A DNA stretch of 64,000 bases, taken from assembly GCF_020510445.1 (NCBI RefSeq), contig NZ_JAHBAG010000001.1, positions 3,944,501 to 4,008,500 of the forward strand. Reading direction: 5' to 3'. The translations under genes and the position numbers were made by a program. The DNA comes from Hydrogenophaga taeniospiralis (lineage in GTDB: Bacteria; Pseudomonadota; Gammaproteobacteria; Burkholderiales; Burkholderiaceae_C). The notes under the pieces are model-generated. The model did no database searches. It had not been told where the DNA came from and saw only the letters and a program-made list of their open reading frames with translations. Below, in pieces: positions 57,503 to 64,000 of this stretch. The number at the start of each line of letters is the position of its first letter. The first letter of the stretch is position 1.

Positions 57503-58525
57503 TCAGCGCGGCAGGCTGTTGACGTCTTTTTCCCAGCGCAGGATCAGGCGGCGGCGCTCGGCGGTCTGGCCGTATTTGGCGTAGTCGTAGTCGATCATCT
57601 TGATCTTGCGGAAGTCGGGCACGCGCGGATCGACCTTGGTTTCCTTGTTGGACGGCAACTGGAACTGCAGCGTGGCCGCACCCAGCGCCTGGGCCGCCGG
57701 CGTGAGCGCCCATTCGTAGAACTTCTTGGCCGCGTCCAGGTTGCGCGCGCCCTTGATGATCGACATGGAGCCGATCTCGGCGCCGGTGCCATCGGCGGGC
57801 GTGATGGTCTCCAGCGGGAAACCATTGGCCTTCTCACCCGGGCCGTCGTGCACGAAGCTGATCGACACGGTGGCCTCGCCACGCGCCACGGCCTTGATCG
57901 GGCCCGTGCCCGAGCGGGTGTAGGTGCCGATGTTGTCGTGCAGTTTCTTCAGGTATTCAAACGCCTGCTCTTCGCCCATCAGCTGCACCAGGGTCGCGAT
58001 CATGGTGTAGGCCGTGCCGCTGGAGGCCGGGTTGGCCGACTGGATCTCGCCCTTGTATTCGGGCTTGAGCAGGTCGGCCCAGGTCTTGGGCACGGCCAGC
58101 TTCTTCTTGGCCAGCAGTTCGGTGTTGTAGCCAAAGCCGAGCGGGCCGGAGTAGATGCCCACGGTCTTGTAGCCCGACTGCGCGGCCTGCTTCTGCGCCC
58201 AGTCGTGCAGCTTGGGCAACGTGGGCGACTTGTAGGCCAGGGTGAGGTTCTGCTCGGCGGCCTGCAGGTGCGGGTCGCCGGTGCCGCCGAACCAGACGTC
58301 GGTCTTGGGGTTGGCGCGTTCGGCCAGGATCTGGGCAATCGCCTCGCCCGAGCCCTTGAGCGTCATGTTGACCTTCACGCCCTGGCTCTTCTCGAAAGTC
58401 ACCGCGAGCATGTTGCACCACGCGGCCTGGGCCGAGCAGATCAGGTTGAATTCGCTGCTCTGGGCCTGCGCGGGCAGCATCTGGGCCAGCAACAGGGGGG
58501 CGGCGAGCCAGAGTTTCTTCGTCAT
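57503..58525 (-). CDS. Periplasmic binding protein of Fe3+/AfuA-like ABC importer
   Basis: A 340-residue type II periplasmic binding protein. Signal peptide MTKKLWLAAPLLLAQMLPAQAQ, mature EFNLICSAQAAWCNMLAV with a cysteine pair (about residues 28 and 35), the conserved NPKTDVWFGGTGDPHLQAAE, and VSISFVHDGPGEKANGFPLE. The WFGGTGDPH phrase recalls AfuA-type hexose-phosphate binders. Conserved tyrosine pairs expected in ferric-binding FbpA are not obvious. ATG at 58525 with CAGGAGAC upstream. It lies between ATPase 2 and the permease. Confidence 0.85.
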   Translation of the reverse strand: MTKKLWLAAPLLLAQMLPAQAQSSEFNLICSAQAAWCNMLAVTFEKSQGVKVNMTLKGSGEAIAQILAERANPKTDVWFGGTGDPHLQAAEQNLTLAYKSPTLPKLHDWAQKQAAQSGYKTVGIYSGPLGFGYNTELLAKKKLAVPKTWADLLKPEYKGEIQSANPASSGTAYTMIATLVQLMGEEQAFEYLKKLHDNIGTYTRSGTGPIKAVARGEATVSISFVHDGPGEKANGFPLETITPADGTGAEIGSMSIIKGARNLDAAKKFYEWALTPAAQALGAATLQFQLPSNKETKVDPRVPDFRKIKMIDYDYAKYGQTAERRRLILRWEKDVNSLPR

Positions 58526-58629
58526 CGTTTGTCTCCTGGGAAAGGACCGACAGCGGTCCGGGGGTTCAAGGGTCGGGAAATCAAAAAAGGTCAAAAGGGG
58601 CCGCGTGAGGCGCGGCGGGGTGCGCCATC

Positions 58630-59700
58630 TCAAGGGCCCTGCGGCGCGGCGACCTCGCCGCCCAGCAGCACGCTCACTCCAGGGCCATCGAGGAACAGGC
58701 TCACCGGCGCCTGCAGCTGCAGCCCCTGGCGCTCGTGCAGGGTGTTCACCTGAAGCTCGCCCAGTGCGGTGAGCACCCGGTACTGGGTGAGCCGCCCTTC
58801 AAACGCGCGGGCCACCACCTTGCCGGCCAGGCCGGCACCGCTGGCGGGCGCGATGCGCCAGGCCTCGGGCCGGACCACCAGGCGCAGAGGCCCCTGGCGC
58901 CGCGTCAGGCCCGGCGCCAGACACAAGGGCCCCAGATGCACGCGGCCCTGGGCGTCGGCCTCGGCGTCAAAGACCGCGGCATCGCCCATGAACCCGGCCA
59001 CGAACTCGGAACCGGGTTGTTCGTACACCTCGCGCGGGCTGCCCACCTGCAGCACCTGGCCCTCGCGCAGCACCACGACCTGGTCGCTCACGGCCATGGC
59101 CTCGTCCTGGTCGTGCGTCACATAGATCACGGTCAGGCCCAGGCGCTGCTGCAGACCGCGGATGTCCTCACGGATATGGCGGCGCAGCCCGGCGTCCAGG
59201 TTCGACAGGGGTTCGTCCAACAGCAGCACCTCGGGCTGCAACACCAGCGCGCGCGCCAGTGCCACGCGCTGCTGCTGCCCGCCCGAGAGCGAAGCGGTGC
59301 TGCGCGAGGCGAGCGACGCCATGCCGACCAGCGCCAGCGCCTCGTGCACGCGCGCATCGTCGTCCTGCTTGCGGTGGGCGCCGGCCTGCATGCGCAGCCC
59401 GTAGCCCACGTTCTGCCGCACGTCGAGGTGGGGAAACAGCGCGTAGCTCTGGAACACCATGCTGATCGGGCGCTGGTCGGGGCCGGCCTGCGTGAAGTCG
59501 CGCCCGCCGATCAGGATGCGCCCACCGCTCGGTTGCTCCAGCCCGGCCACCAGCCGCAGCAAGGTGGTCTTGCCGCAGCCCGAAGGCCCGAGCAGCGTGG
59601 TCAACTGGCGCCGCGCAAAGCGCAGGTGCACGCCTTTGAGGGCGTGCGTGCCGTCGGCGAAGGTCTTGTCCACCGCCACCAGTTGCACCGCGTCGTTCAT
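58630..59700 (-). CDS. ABC transporter ATP-binding protein (FbpC/PotA type), second copy
   Basis: A 356-residue paralogue of the ATPase at 54.1-55.2 kb: Walker A GPSGCGKTTLLRL, SMVFQSYALFPHLDVRQNV, LSGGQQQRVALARALVLQPE, Walker B VLLLDEPLSNLDAG, THDQDEAM, then a TOBE-type C-domain. ATG at 59700 overlaps the histidine-kinase stop (ATGA), so it is translationally coupled to the kinase. A longer frame upstream overlaps the kinase gene and has no ABC homology, so it is rejected. Two ATPases with one permease gene could be heteromeric or alternative. Confidence 0.92.
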   Translation of the reverse strand: MNDAVQLVAVDKTFADGTHALKGVHLRFARRQLTTLLGPSGCGKTTLLRLVAGLEQPSGGRILIGGRDFTQAGPDQRPISMVFQSYALFPHLDVRQNVGYGLRMQAGAHRKQDDDARVHEALALVGMASLASRSTASLSGGQQQRVALARALVLQPEVLLLDEPLSNLDAGLRRHIREDIRGLQQRLGLTVIYVTHDQDEAMAVSDQVVVLREGQVLQVGSPREVYEQPGSEFVAGFMGDAAVFDAEADAQGRVHLGPLCLAPGLTRRQGPLRLVVRPEAWRIAPASGAGLAGKVVARAFEGRLTQYRVLTALGELQVNTLHERQGLQLQAPVSLFLDGPGVSVLLGGEVAAPQGP

Positions 59701-60824
59701 GGCTGCCGGTCCCATGCCACGGGCAGCGGCACGGTCGGATGCGCCGGCACGGGCCCGGCCACCGCCGCCGGTGCGTGCGGCCAGCGCACCACCGCGTCCA
59801 CGCCGATCACCTGCCCGTCCTGCACCCGGTTGAACAGCTCCACCTCGGCCTGCATCGATTGCGCGATCTGCCGGCAGATCGACAGCCCCAGGCCGATGCC
59901 CGTGCCCCCGGCCGCCGACTGGAACGGCTCGAACAGGCGTGCGCGCAGGGTTTCGTCGATGCCGCCCCCGTGGTCCCACACCAGCAACTCCGTCTGGCCC
60001 GGCAACACGCGCAGCACCATGCCCATGGCCGAGCCCTTGACCGAGTGGTGAATGGCGTTGGACATCAGGTTGCGCAGCAACTCGCCGGCCAGCCAGGGAT
60101 CGGTGCGCAGGTTCACCGGCACCGACTCCAGCGAAAAGTCCAGCCGCTTGCGCGCCAGCAGCGGCGCGAATTCCAGGCAGACCTCGCGCGCCACCGCCTC
60201 CAGGTCCACGTCCTGCCAGTGGGCGTTGGCCACCAGCTGATCCACCTTGGCCTGCGACAGCAACTGGTTGACCAGTTGGCTGGAGCGGTCCACCGTGGCC
60301 AGCATCTTGGGCAGCGTCTCGCGCGCCTCCAGCTGCCCCGAGAGGGCGCCCTGCAACTGCGTGCGCAGCACGGCGAAGGGGGTGCGCAACTGGTGCGAAG
60401 CATCGGCCAGGAAGCGGCGCTGCTGGTCGACCGCGTCGCGCTGCTGCAGCAGCAGCCGGTGCACCACCTCGGTGACCGGCTGCAGTTCCCGCGGCGACGC
60501 TTCGTCGTCCACCGAAGTGGTCTGGCCCTGCAGATGGTCGCCGAGCTGGCGTATGGGGGCCATGGCGCGCCCCACCAGCCAGGCGAACACCAGCAGCGTC
60601 AGGCCCATGCGGGCCAGCGAGCCGAACAGAGACCCCGCAGCCCCGCCGCCCCACACCAGCCACTGCACGCCTTCGATCAGCACCAGCACCAGCGCCAGAC
60701 CACCGATCAAAAAGCCCTGGATCGAGCCCGAGGGCACGATGCGCAAACGGCGGCGCCAGCCGCGCCCACCGGTGGGTTTCACGGCGGGTCCGTCGGGTGT
60801 GGATGGAGGCACGGGGCTGGGCAT
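59697..60824 (-). CDS. Two-component sensor histidine kinase
   Basis: A 375-residue kinase with two close transmembrane helices (about residues 37-58 and 66-86) and almost no periplasmic loop, a HAMP-like linker (VGRAMAPIRQLGDHLQG), H-box LADASHQLRTPF with His144, an N-box LLRNLMSNAIHHSV, and G-boxes DHGGGID and GTGIGLGLSICRQ. It phosphorylates the adjacent OmpR-type regulator. ATG at 60824 (10 bp after the regulator stop) is chosen; an ATG at 60854 would overlap the regulator. Signal is unknown; the tiny loop suggests membrane or transporter-coupled sensing. Confidence 0.9.
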   Translation of the reverse strand: MPSPVPPSTPDGPAVKPTGGRGWRRRLRIVPSGSIQGFLIGGLALVLVLIEGVQWLVWGGGAAGSLFGSLARMGLTLLVFAWLVGRAMAPIRQLGDHLQGQTTSVDDEASPRELQPVTEVVHRLLLQQRDAVDQQRRFLADASHQLRTPFAVLRTQLQGALSGQLEARETLPKMLATVDRSSQLVNQLLSQAKVDQLVANAHWQDVDLEAVAREVCLEFAPLLARKRLDFSLESVPVNLRTDPWLAGELLRNLMSNAIHHSVKGSAMGMVLRVLPGQTELLVWDHGGGIDETLRARLFEPFQSAAGGTGIGLGLSICRQIAQSMQAEVELFNRVQDGQVIGVDAVVRWPHAPAAVAGPVPAHPTVPLPVAWDRQP

Positions 60825-60834
60825 CGGTCCGGCC

Positions 60835-61521
60835 TCAGGCGCTGGCAGCGCCATCGCTGGCGGCTTCGTCGACGAGGAAATAGCCCAGCCCCCGCAGCGT
60901 GATGAGTGCCGCGCCGGAGCCCTGTATGCGCTTGCGCAGCCGGTGCACCAGCACCTCCACGGCATCGGGGCTGACCGGGACATCGTGGCCGAACACCGCG
61001 CGGTGCAGGTCTTCCTTGGCCACCGCCTGGCCCGGGCGCGACATCAGCGCCTTGAGCAGGGCAAATTCGCGGCCCGAGATGTCCAGCGGCAACGCCCCGC
61101 GAAACACCAGGCCGGAACCCGGTTCGATGCGCAACGTGGCGCACCGCAACTCTTCCACGCCGTGGCTGCGCCGCACCAGGGCCTTGAGCCGGGCCGCCAG
61201 TTCCTCGACATCAAAGGGTTTGCTGAGGTAGTCGTCCGCGCCGGCCTCCAGCCCCTGCACCCGTTCACCCACGGCCCCGCGGGCGGTCACCACCAGAACC
61301 GGGACGGAGCCATTGCCATCGCGCAGCCGCTGCAGCAGTTCGAGCCCGTCGATGCCGGGCAGACCGAGATCGAGGATCACGGCATCAAAGCTGTGGCGCC
61401 GCGCGAAGGCCAGCCCCTCCAGCCCGTTGGAGCAGCACACCACCTGAAAACCGCGGGACGACAGCACCCTGCTGAGCGCCACGCACAGCTCCAGATCGTC
61501 TTCAACCAAGAGGACATTCAT
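60835..61521 (-). CDS. OmpR/TctD-type response regulator
   Basis: A 228-residue regulator: receiver domain with acidic pocket EDD (residues 7-9), phosphoacceptor Asp51 in VILDLGLPG and Lys in YLSKPFDVEELAARL, followed by a winged-helix DNA-binding domain (GREFALLKALMSRPG, VLVHRLRKRI). ATG at 61521 (MNVLLVEDDLELCV) with GGAG upstream. First gene of the run kinase-ATPase-binding protein-permease, so it probably controls that importer, and perhaps the divergent porin. Confidence 0.93.
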   Translation of the reverse strand: MNVLLVEDDLELCVALSRVLSSRGFQVVCCSNGLEGLAFARRHSFDAVILDLGLPGIDGLELLQRLRDGNGSVPVLVVTARGAVGERVQGLEAGADDYLSKPFDVEELAARLKALVRRSHGVEELRCATLRIEPGSGLVFRGALPLDISGREFALLKALMSRPGQAVAKEDLHRAVFGHDVPVSPDAVEVLVHRLRKRIQGSGAALITLRGLGYFLVDEAASDGAASA

Positions 61522-61913
61522 GTCCGGGGAATCTCCAGGTTCATCGTGAAAGAAGGCCAGGCCACCGGGCCGCGCCCTGGGGGAGTCGTGGGGGTTTCGT
61601 CCGCCACGCACGCACCTCGTGCCATGGAGAAGATGGTCCCGCAGGCCGGCCTGTGTGTCATCGTGTTATTCCCGCACGGGGATTGAAAGAAACCTGAAAT
61701 CTAACGCCCGCGCCGCCCGGGACCGGGCCCCGATACCAACCCTGCGTGGCCGACTTTCAAGAAGCTTGCGCCATTGCTCCGTGCTTGTCCGCTGCCGGCG
61801 CAAGGCCCGGGTGGGCAGCATGGCGTCGGCGGTGTTCCGGTGCATCCGGCACCCGCTGACCCGACGCGACAACCGTCGTCCGGGTCACCCCCACCCTTCC
61901 TATGGAGTCTCCC
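61522..61913. other. 392-bp divergent intergenic region between response regulator and porin
   Basis: No gene is supported here. The stretch is G+C-rich, with one short palindrome (TCCCGCACGGGGA near 61670) and a TGAAAGAAACCTGAAATC segment near 61690 that could be part of a response-regulator site, but no clear direct repeat or consensus promoter is visible. Confidence 0.5.
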
Positions 61914-62885
61914 TTGAAAAGAACCCTGATCGCTCTGGCCGCTGTGGCCGCTTGTGGCGCCGCCATGGCGCAATCTTCCGTCTCGGTGTATGGCCGTGTC
62001 GACCTCTCGCTGGGCAACCTCAAAGAGCTGGACAAGGGCAGCCAGAGCCGCATGATCGACGGCAACCTGACCTCCACCCGCCTGGGCTTTCGCGGCACCG
62101 AAGATCTTGGTGGCGGCCTCAAGGCCAGCTTCAAGATGGAACACCGCTTCGACGCCGACACGGGCGCGTCGGAAGACCCGTTCTGGAAGGGCGAGTCCAC
62201 CCTGAGTCTCTCGGGCGGTTTCGGCGAGCTTAAGCTCGGCCGCAGCTCGACGATCTACGACGAAGTGCGCGGCCTGTCGGCCAGCAGCAGCGTGTTCGAC
62301 TCGGCCTTCACGCCCTCTTCCAACGGCGTGTTCGGCTCGGGTGGCGACTACAGCAGCCGCTTCAACAACAAGATCACCTATGCGCTGCCGGCCATGGGCA
62401 ACCTCTACGGGGGCGTCGAGTACGCGCTGGACGAAGACCCCGACGCCAAGGCCGACATGATCGGCGCCAAACTGGGCTACAAGAGCGGGCCGCTGAACCT
62501 GGCCATGGGCCTGCAGCAGGAAAAAGGCAAGGACAACGACTACATGATGGTCGCCGCCGCCTACGACTTCGGCGTGGCCAGCGTCTCGGGCGGCTACAAC
62601 GTCCGCAACGGCAACGCCGCCTCGGGCGACGACAACGAGTTCACCGTGGGCGTCACCGTGCCCCTGGGCGCGCTCCAGCTCTCGGCCGGCTTCGCCACCG
62701 GCAAGACCGAAAAGGCCGGCGCCACCTCGTCCAAAGCCTCGGGCTTTGGCCTGGGGGCAACCTATGCCCTGTCCAAGCGCACCAAGCTCTATGGCGGCCT
62801 GCGTTCACACAACGTGAAGGACGGCAGCGGGACCAAGACCGCCGACACCCGCCTGTTCGCCGTGGGTGTGCGCCACGACTTCTGA
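61914..62885 (+). CDS. Gram-negative general porin
   Basis: A 323-residue outer-membrane porin of the betaproteobacterial porin_4 type. Signal peptide (TTG)KRTLIALAAVAACGAAMAQ, mature SSVSVYGRVDLSLGN, a repeating amphipathic beta-strand pattern typical of a 16-strand barrel, and a terminal Phe (VGVRHDF). I chose the TTG at 61914 because the GGAG of an in-frame ATG at 61902 serves as its ribosome site at the right spacing. It is divergent from the response regulator and followed by two terminators. Substrate range is unknown. Confidence 0.93.
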   Translation: MKRTLIALAAVAACGAAMAQSSVSVYGRVDLSLGNLKELDKGSQSRMIDGNLTSTRLGFRGTEDLGGGLKASFKMEHRFDADTGASEDPFWKGESTLSLSGGFGELKLGRSSTIYDEVRGLSASSSVFDSAFTPSSNGVFGSGGDYSSRFNNKITYALPAMGNLYGGVEYALDEDPDAKADMIGAKLGYKSGPLNLAMGLQQEKGKDNDYMMVAAAYDFGVASVSGGYNVRNGNAASGDDNEFTVGVTVPLGALQLSAGFATGKTEKAGATSSKASGFGLGATYALSKRTKLYGGLRSHNVKDGSGTKTADTRLFAVGVRHDF

Positions 62886-62894
62886 CGCCGAAAC

Positions 62895-62927
62895 GCCGCG
62901 TGCGGCGCACGCGGCATGTGTTTTCTT
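62895..62927 (+). terminator. Porin terminator
   Basis: GCCGCGTGC-GGC-GCACGCGGC, a 9-bp perfect stem (62895-62903 and 62907-62915) followed by ATGTGTTTTCTT, 9 bp after the porin stop. Confidence 0.75.
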
Positions 62928-62982
62928 GACTGTGCTCCGAGGGTCACGCGGGGCGATGCCCATCAGAGGCGCGTGATTTTTT

Positions 62983-63018
62983 GCGGTTCCAGCGCATGCC
63001 GGAACCGCTTTTTTTTTT
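62983..63018 (+). terminator. Second strong terminator downstream of the porin
   Basis: GCGGTTCC (62983-62990) pairs with GGAACCGC (63001-63008), 10-nt loop, followed by ten T residues. It works on the plus strand only. Only 56 bp separate it from the porin terminator, and the next gene is convergent. Confidence 0.85.
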
Positions 63019-63025
63019 GCCAACC

Positions 63026-64000
63026 TCAGGCCCGGCGGTGCCAGGCCAGCACGCGCGGCGTGATCAGCACCAGGGCCACCACGGCCAGCAGCGTGGCCGA
63101 CATCGGGCGCTGGAAGAACACCGTCCAGCTGCCCTCGCCGATGGACATGGCGTTGCGGAACTGCGCCTCGGCCAGCGGGCCCAGGATCAGGCCCACGATC
63201 ACCGGCGCGGTCGGGAAGTCAAAGCGCCGCAGGGCCACGCCCAACAGCGCCAGGCCGTACATGACGAACAGGTCGAACGAGCTCTGGCGCATGCCGTACA
63301 CACCCACGGTCGCGAAGATCAGGATGCCGGCGTACAGCGGCGCCTTCGGGATCTTCAGCAGCTTGACCCACAGGCCCACCATGGGCAGGTTGAGCACCAG
63401 CAGCATCACGTTGCCGATGTAGAGCGAGGCGATCAGCGCCCACACCAGGGCCGACGAGGTCTGGAACAGCTGCGGCCCGGCGTTGATGCCGTAGTTCTGC
63501 AGTGCGCTCAGCAGGATGGCCGCCGTCACCGAGGTGGGAATGCCCAGCGTGAGCAGCGGCACCAGGGTGGCCGTCACGGCCGCGTTGTTGGCGGCCTCGG
63601 GGCCGGCCACGCCTTCGATCGCGCCGGTGGTTCCGAATTCCTTCTTGTATTCAGGGTCGGCCAGCTTGCGCTCGGTGGCGTAGCTCAGGAAGGTCGGGAT
63701 TTCGGAGCCGCCGGCTGGGATGGTGCCGAAGGGGAAGCCGATGAAGGTGCCGCGCAGCCAGGCGGGCCAGGAACGGCGCCACTCGGTCTTCGTCATGTGC
63801 GCCCGGTTCATCTTGTTCATGCTGGCTTCGCTCTTGCCTTCGTAGAGCGCGTTGTAGAGCGCCTCCGTGACCGCGAACAGGCCCACGGCCACCAGCACCA
63901 CTTCCACGCCGTCGATGAATTCGATGACGCCACCCGTGTAGCGCACCTGGCCGGTGATCTGGTCCATGCCCACCAGGCCCAGCGCCAAGCCCAGGAACAG
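63026..64000 (-). CDS. tctA: TctA-family tricarboxylate carrier, C-terminal part
   Basis: C-terminal 324 residues of the large membrane subunit of a tripartite tricarboxylate transporter; the gene starts beyond 64000. Conserved TctA features: [29 protein letters not shown] (in parts), [29 protein letters not shown] and several C-terminal helices with [12 protein letters not shown] and [22 protein letters not shown]. Full-length members have about 500 residues. TctB and TctC, if present, lie outside. The frame is open to the edge (ends in LFLGLALG on the far side). Convergent with the porin. Confidence 0.94.
   Translation of the reverse strand: MFLGLALGLVGMDQITGQVRYTGGVIEFIDGVEVVLVAVGLFAVTEALYNALYEGKSEASMNKMNRAHMTKTEWRRSWPAWLRGTFIGFPFGTIPAGGSEIPTFLSYATERKLADPEYKKEFGTTGAIEGVAGPEAANNAAVTATLVPLLTLGIPTSVTAAILLSALQNYGINAGPQLFQTSSALVWALIASLYIGNVMLLVLNLPMVGLWVKLLKIPKAPLYAGILIFATVGVYGMRQSSFDLFVMYGLALLGVALRRFDFPTAPVIVGLILGPLAEAQFRNAMSIGEGSWTVFFQRPMSATLLAVVALVLITPRVLAWHRRA

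Noticed and set aside
59701..60663. Long N-terminal extension of the second ABC ATPase
   Set aside because: Lies inside the histidine-kinase gene in another frame and has no ABC similarity; the ATG at 59700 with ATGA overlap is convincing.
61902..61913. ATG at 61902 as the porin start
   Set aside because: Its GGAG serves as the ribosome site for the TTG at 61914, and a standard porin signal peptide begins with the TTG codon.

Overview
The window is a dense chromosomal segment (high G+C, mostly short intergenic gaps) from a betaproteobacterium. The cbb3-oxidase locus, the lgt-ilvD neighbourhood, the hpnCDE set, the small Trp-rich protein, Leu/Gly/Cys tRNAs beside lon-clpX-clpP-tig, a TctA carrier and the LivKHMGF-type transporter all point to Burkholderiales. 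Family Comamonadaceae (Hydrogenophaga/Acidovorax-like) is an inference from gene content, not from a tree.

Layout. 1-4.9 kb: the cbb3 oxidase operon ccoI-ccoS-ccoN-ccoO (minus strand, ccoO cut by the window edge) and a divergent universal stress gene, with two FNR/Anr-type boxes. 5-20.9 kb: core metabolism: malonyl-CoA synthetase, an enoyl-CoA hydratase-like gene, lgt, two divergent ilvD paralogues, a small cytochrome c, acs, a UPF0114 membrane protein, two divergent fumarases of different classes, murI and a UMF1-type MFS protein. 21-28.6 kb: five tRNA genes and the protein quality-control set lon, clpX, clpP, tig. 28.6-33 kb: an RND efflux pump with its adaptor and an operator-like palindrome. 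33.1-36.4 kb: hpnC-hpnD-hpnE (squalene synthesis). 36.5-41.5 kb: a Lon-like protease, a GST, a HAD phosphatase and hemH.

41.5-43.2 kb is the clearest foreign segment: A+T-richer, with a small monooxygenase-like ORF ending inside an integron-type attC site, followed by a PD-(D/E)XK nuclease gene that looks like a defence protein; no integrase is present in the window. 43.2-52.3 kb holds a coherent, apparently undescribed arrangement: a PAS-AAA-Fis sigma-54 activator, a sigma-54 promoter with palindromic upstream sites, a Liv-type substrate-binding protein, an extracellular PHB depolymerase, the four Liv ABC components and an alpha/beta hydrolase, all on one strand. I infer a secreted-polyester degradation plus uptake system, probably for 3-hydroxybutyrate or its oligomers.

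52.4-61.5 kb: a minus-strand run from an OmpR-type two-component system through an AfuABC/FbpABC-type importer with two ATPases to a PhnD-like binding protein and a HAD phosphatase. 61.9-64 kb: a general porin and the C-terminal part of a TctA carrier.
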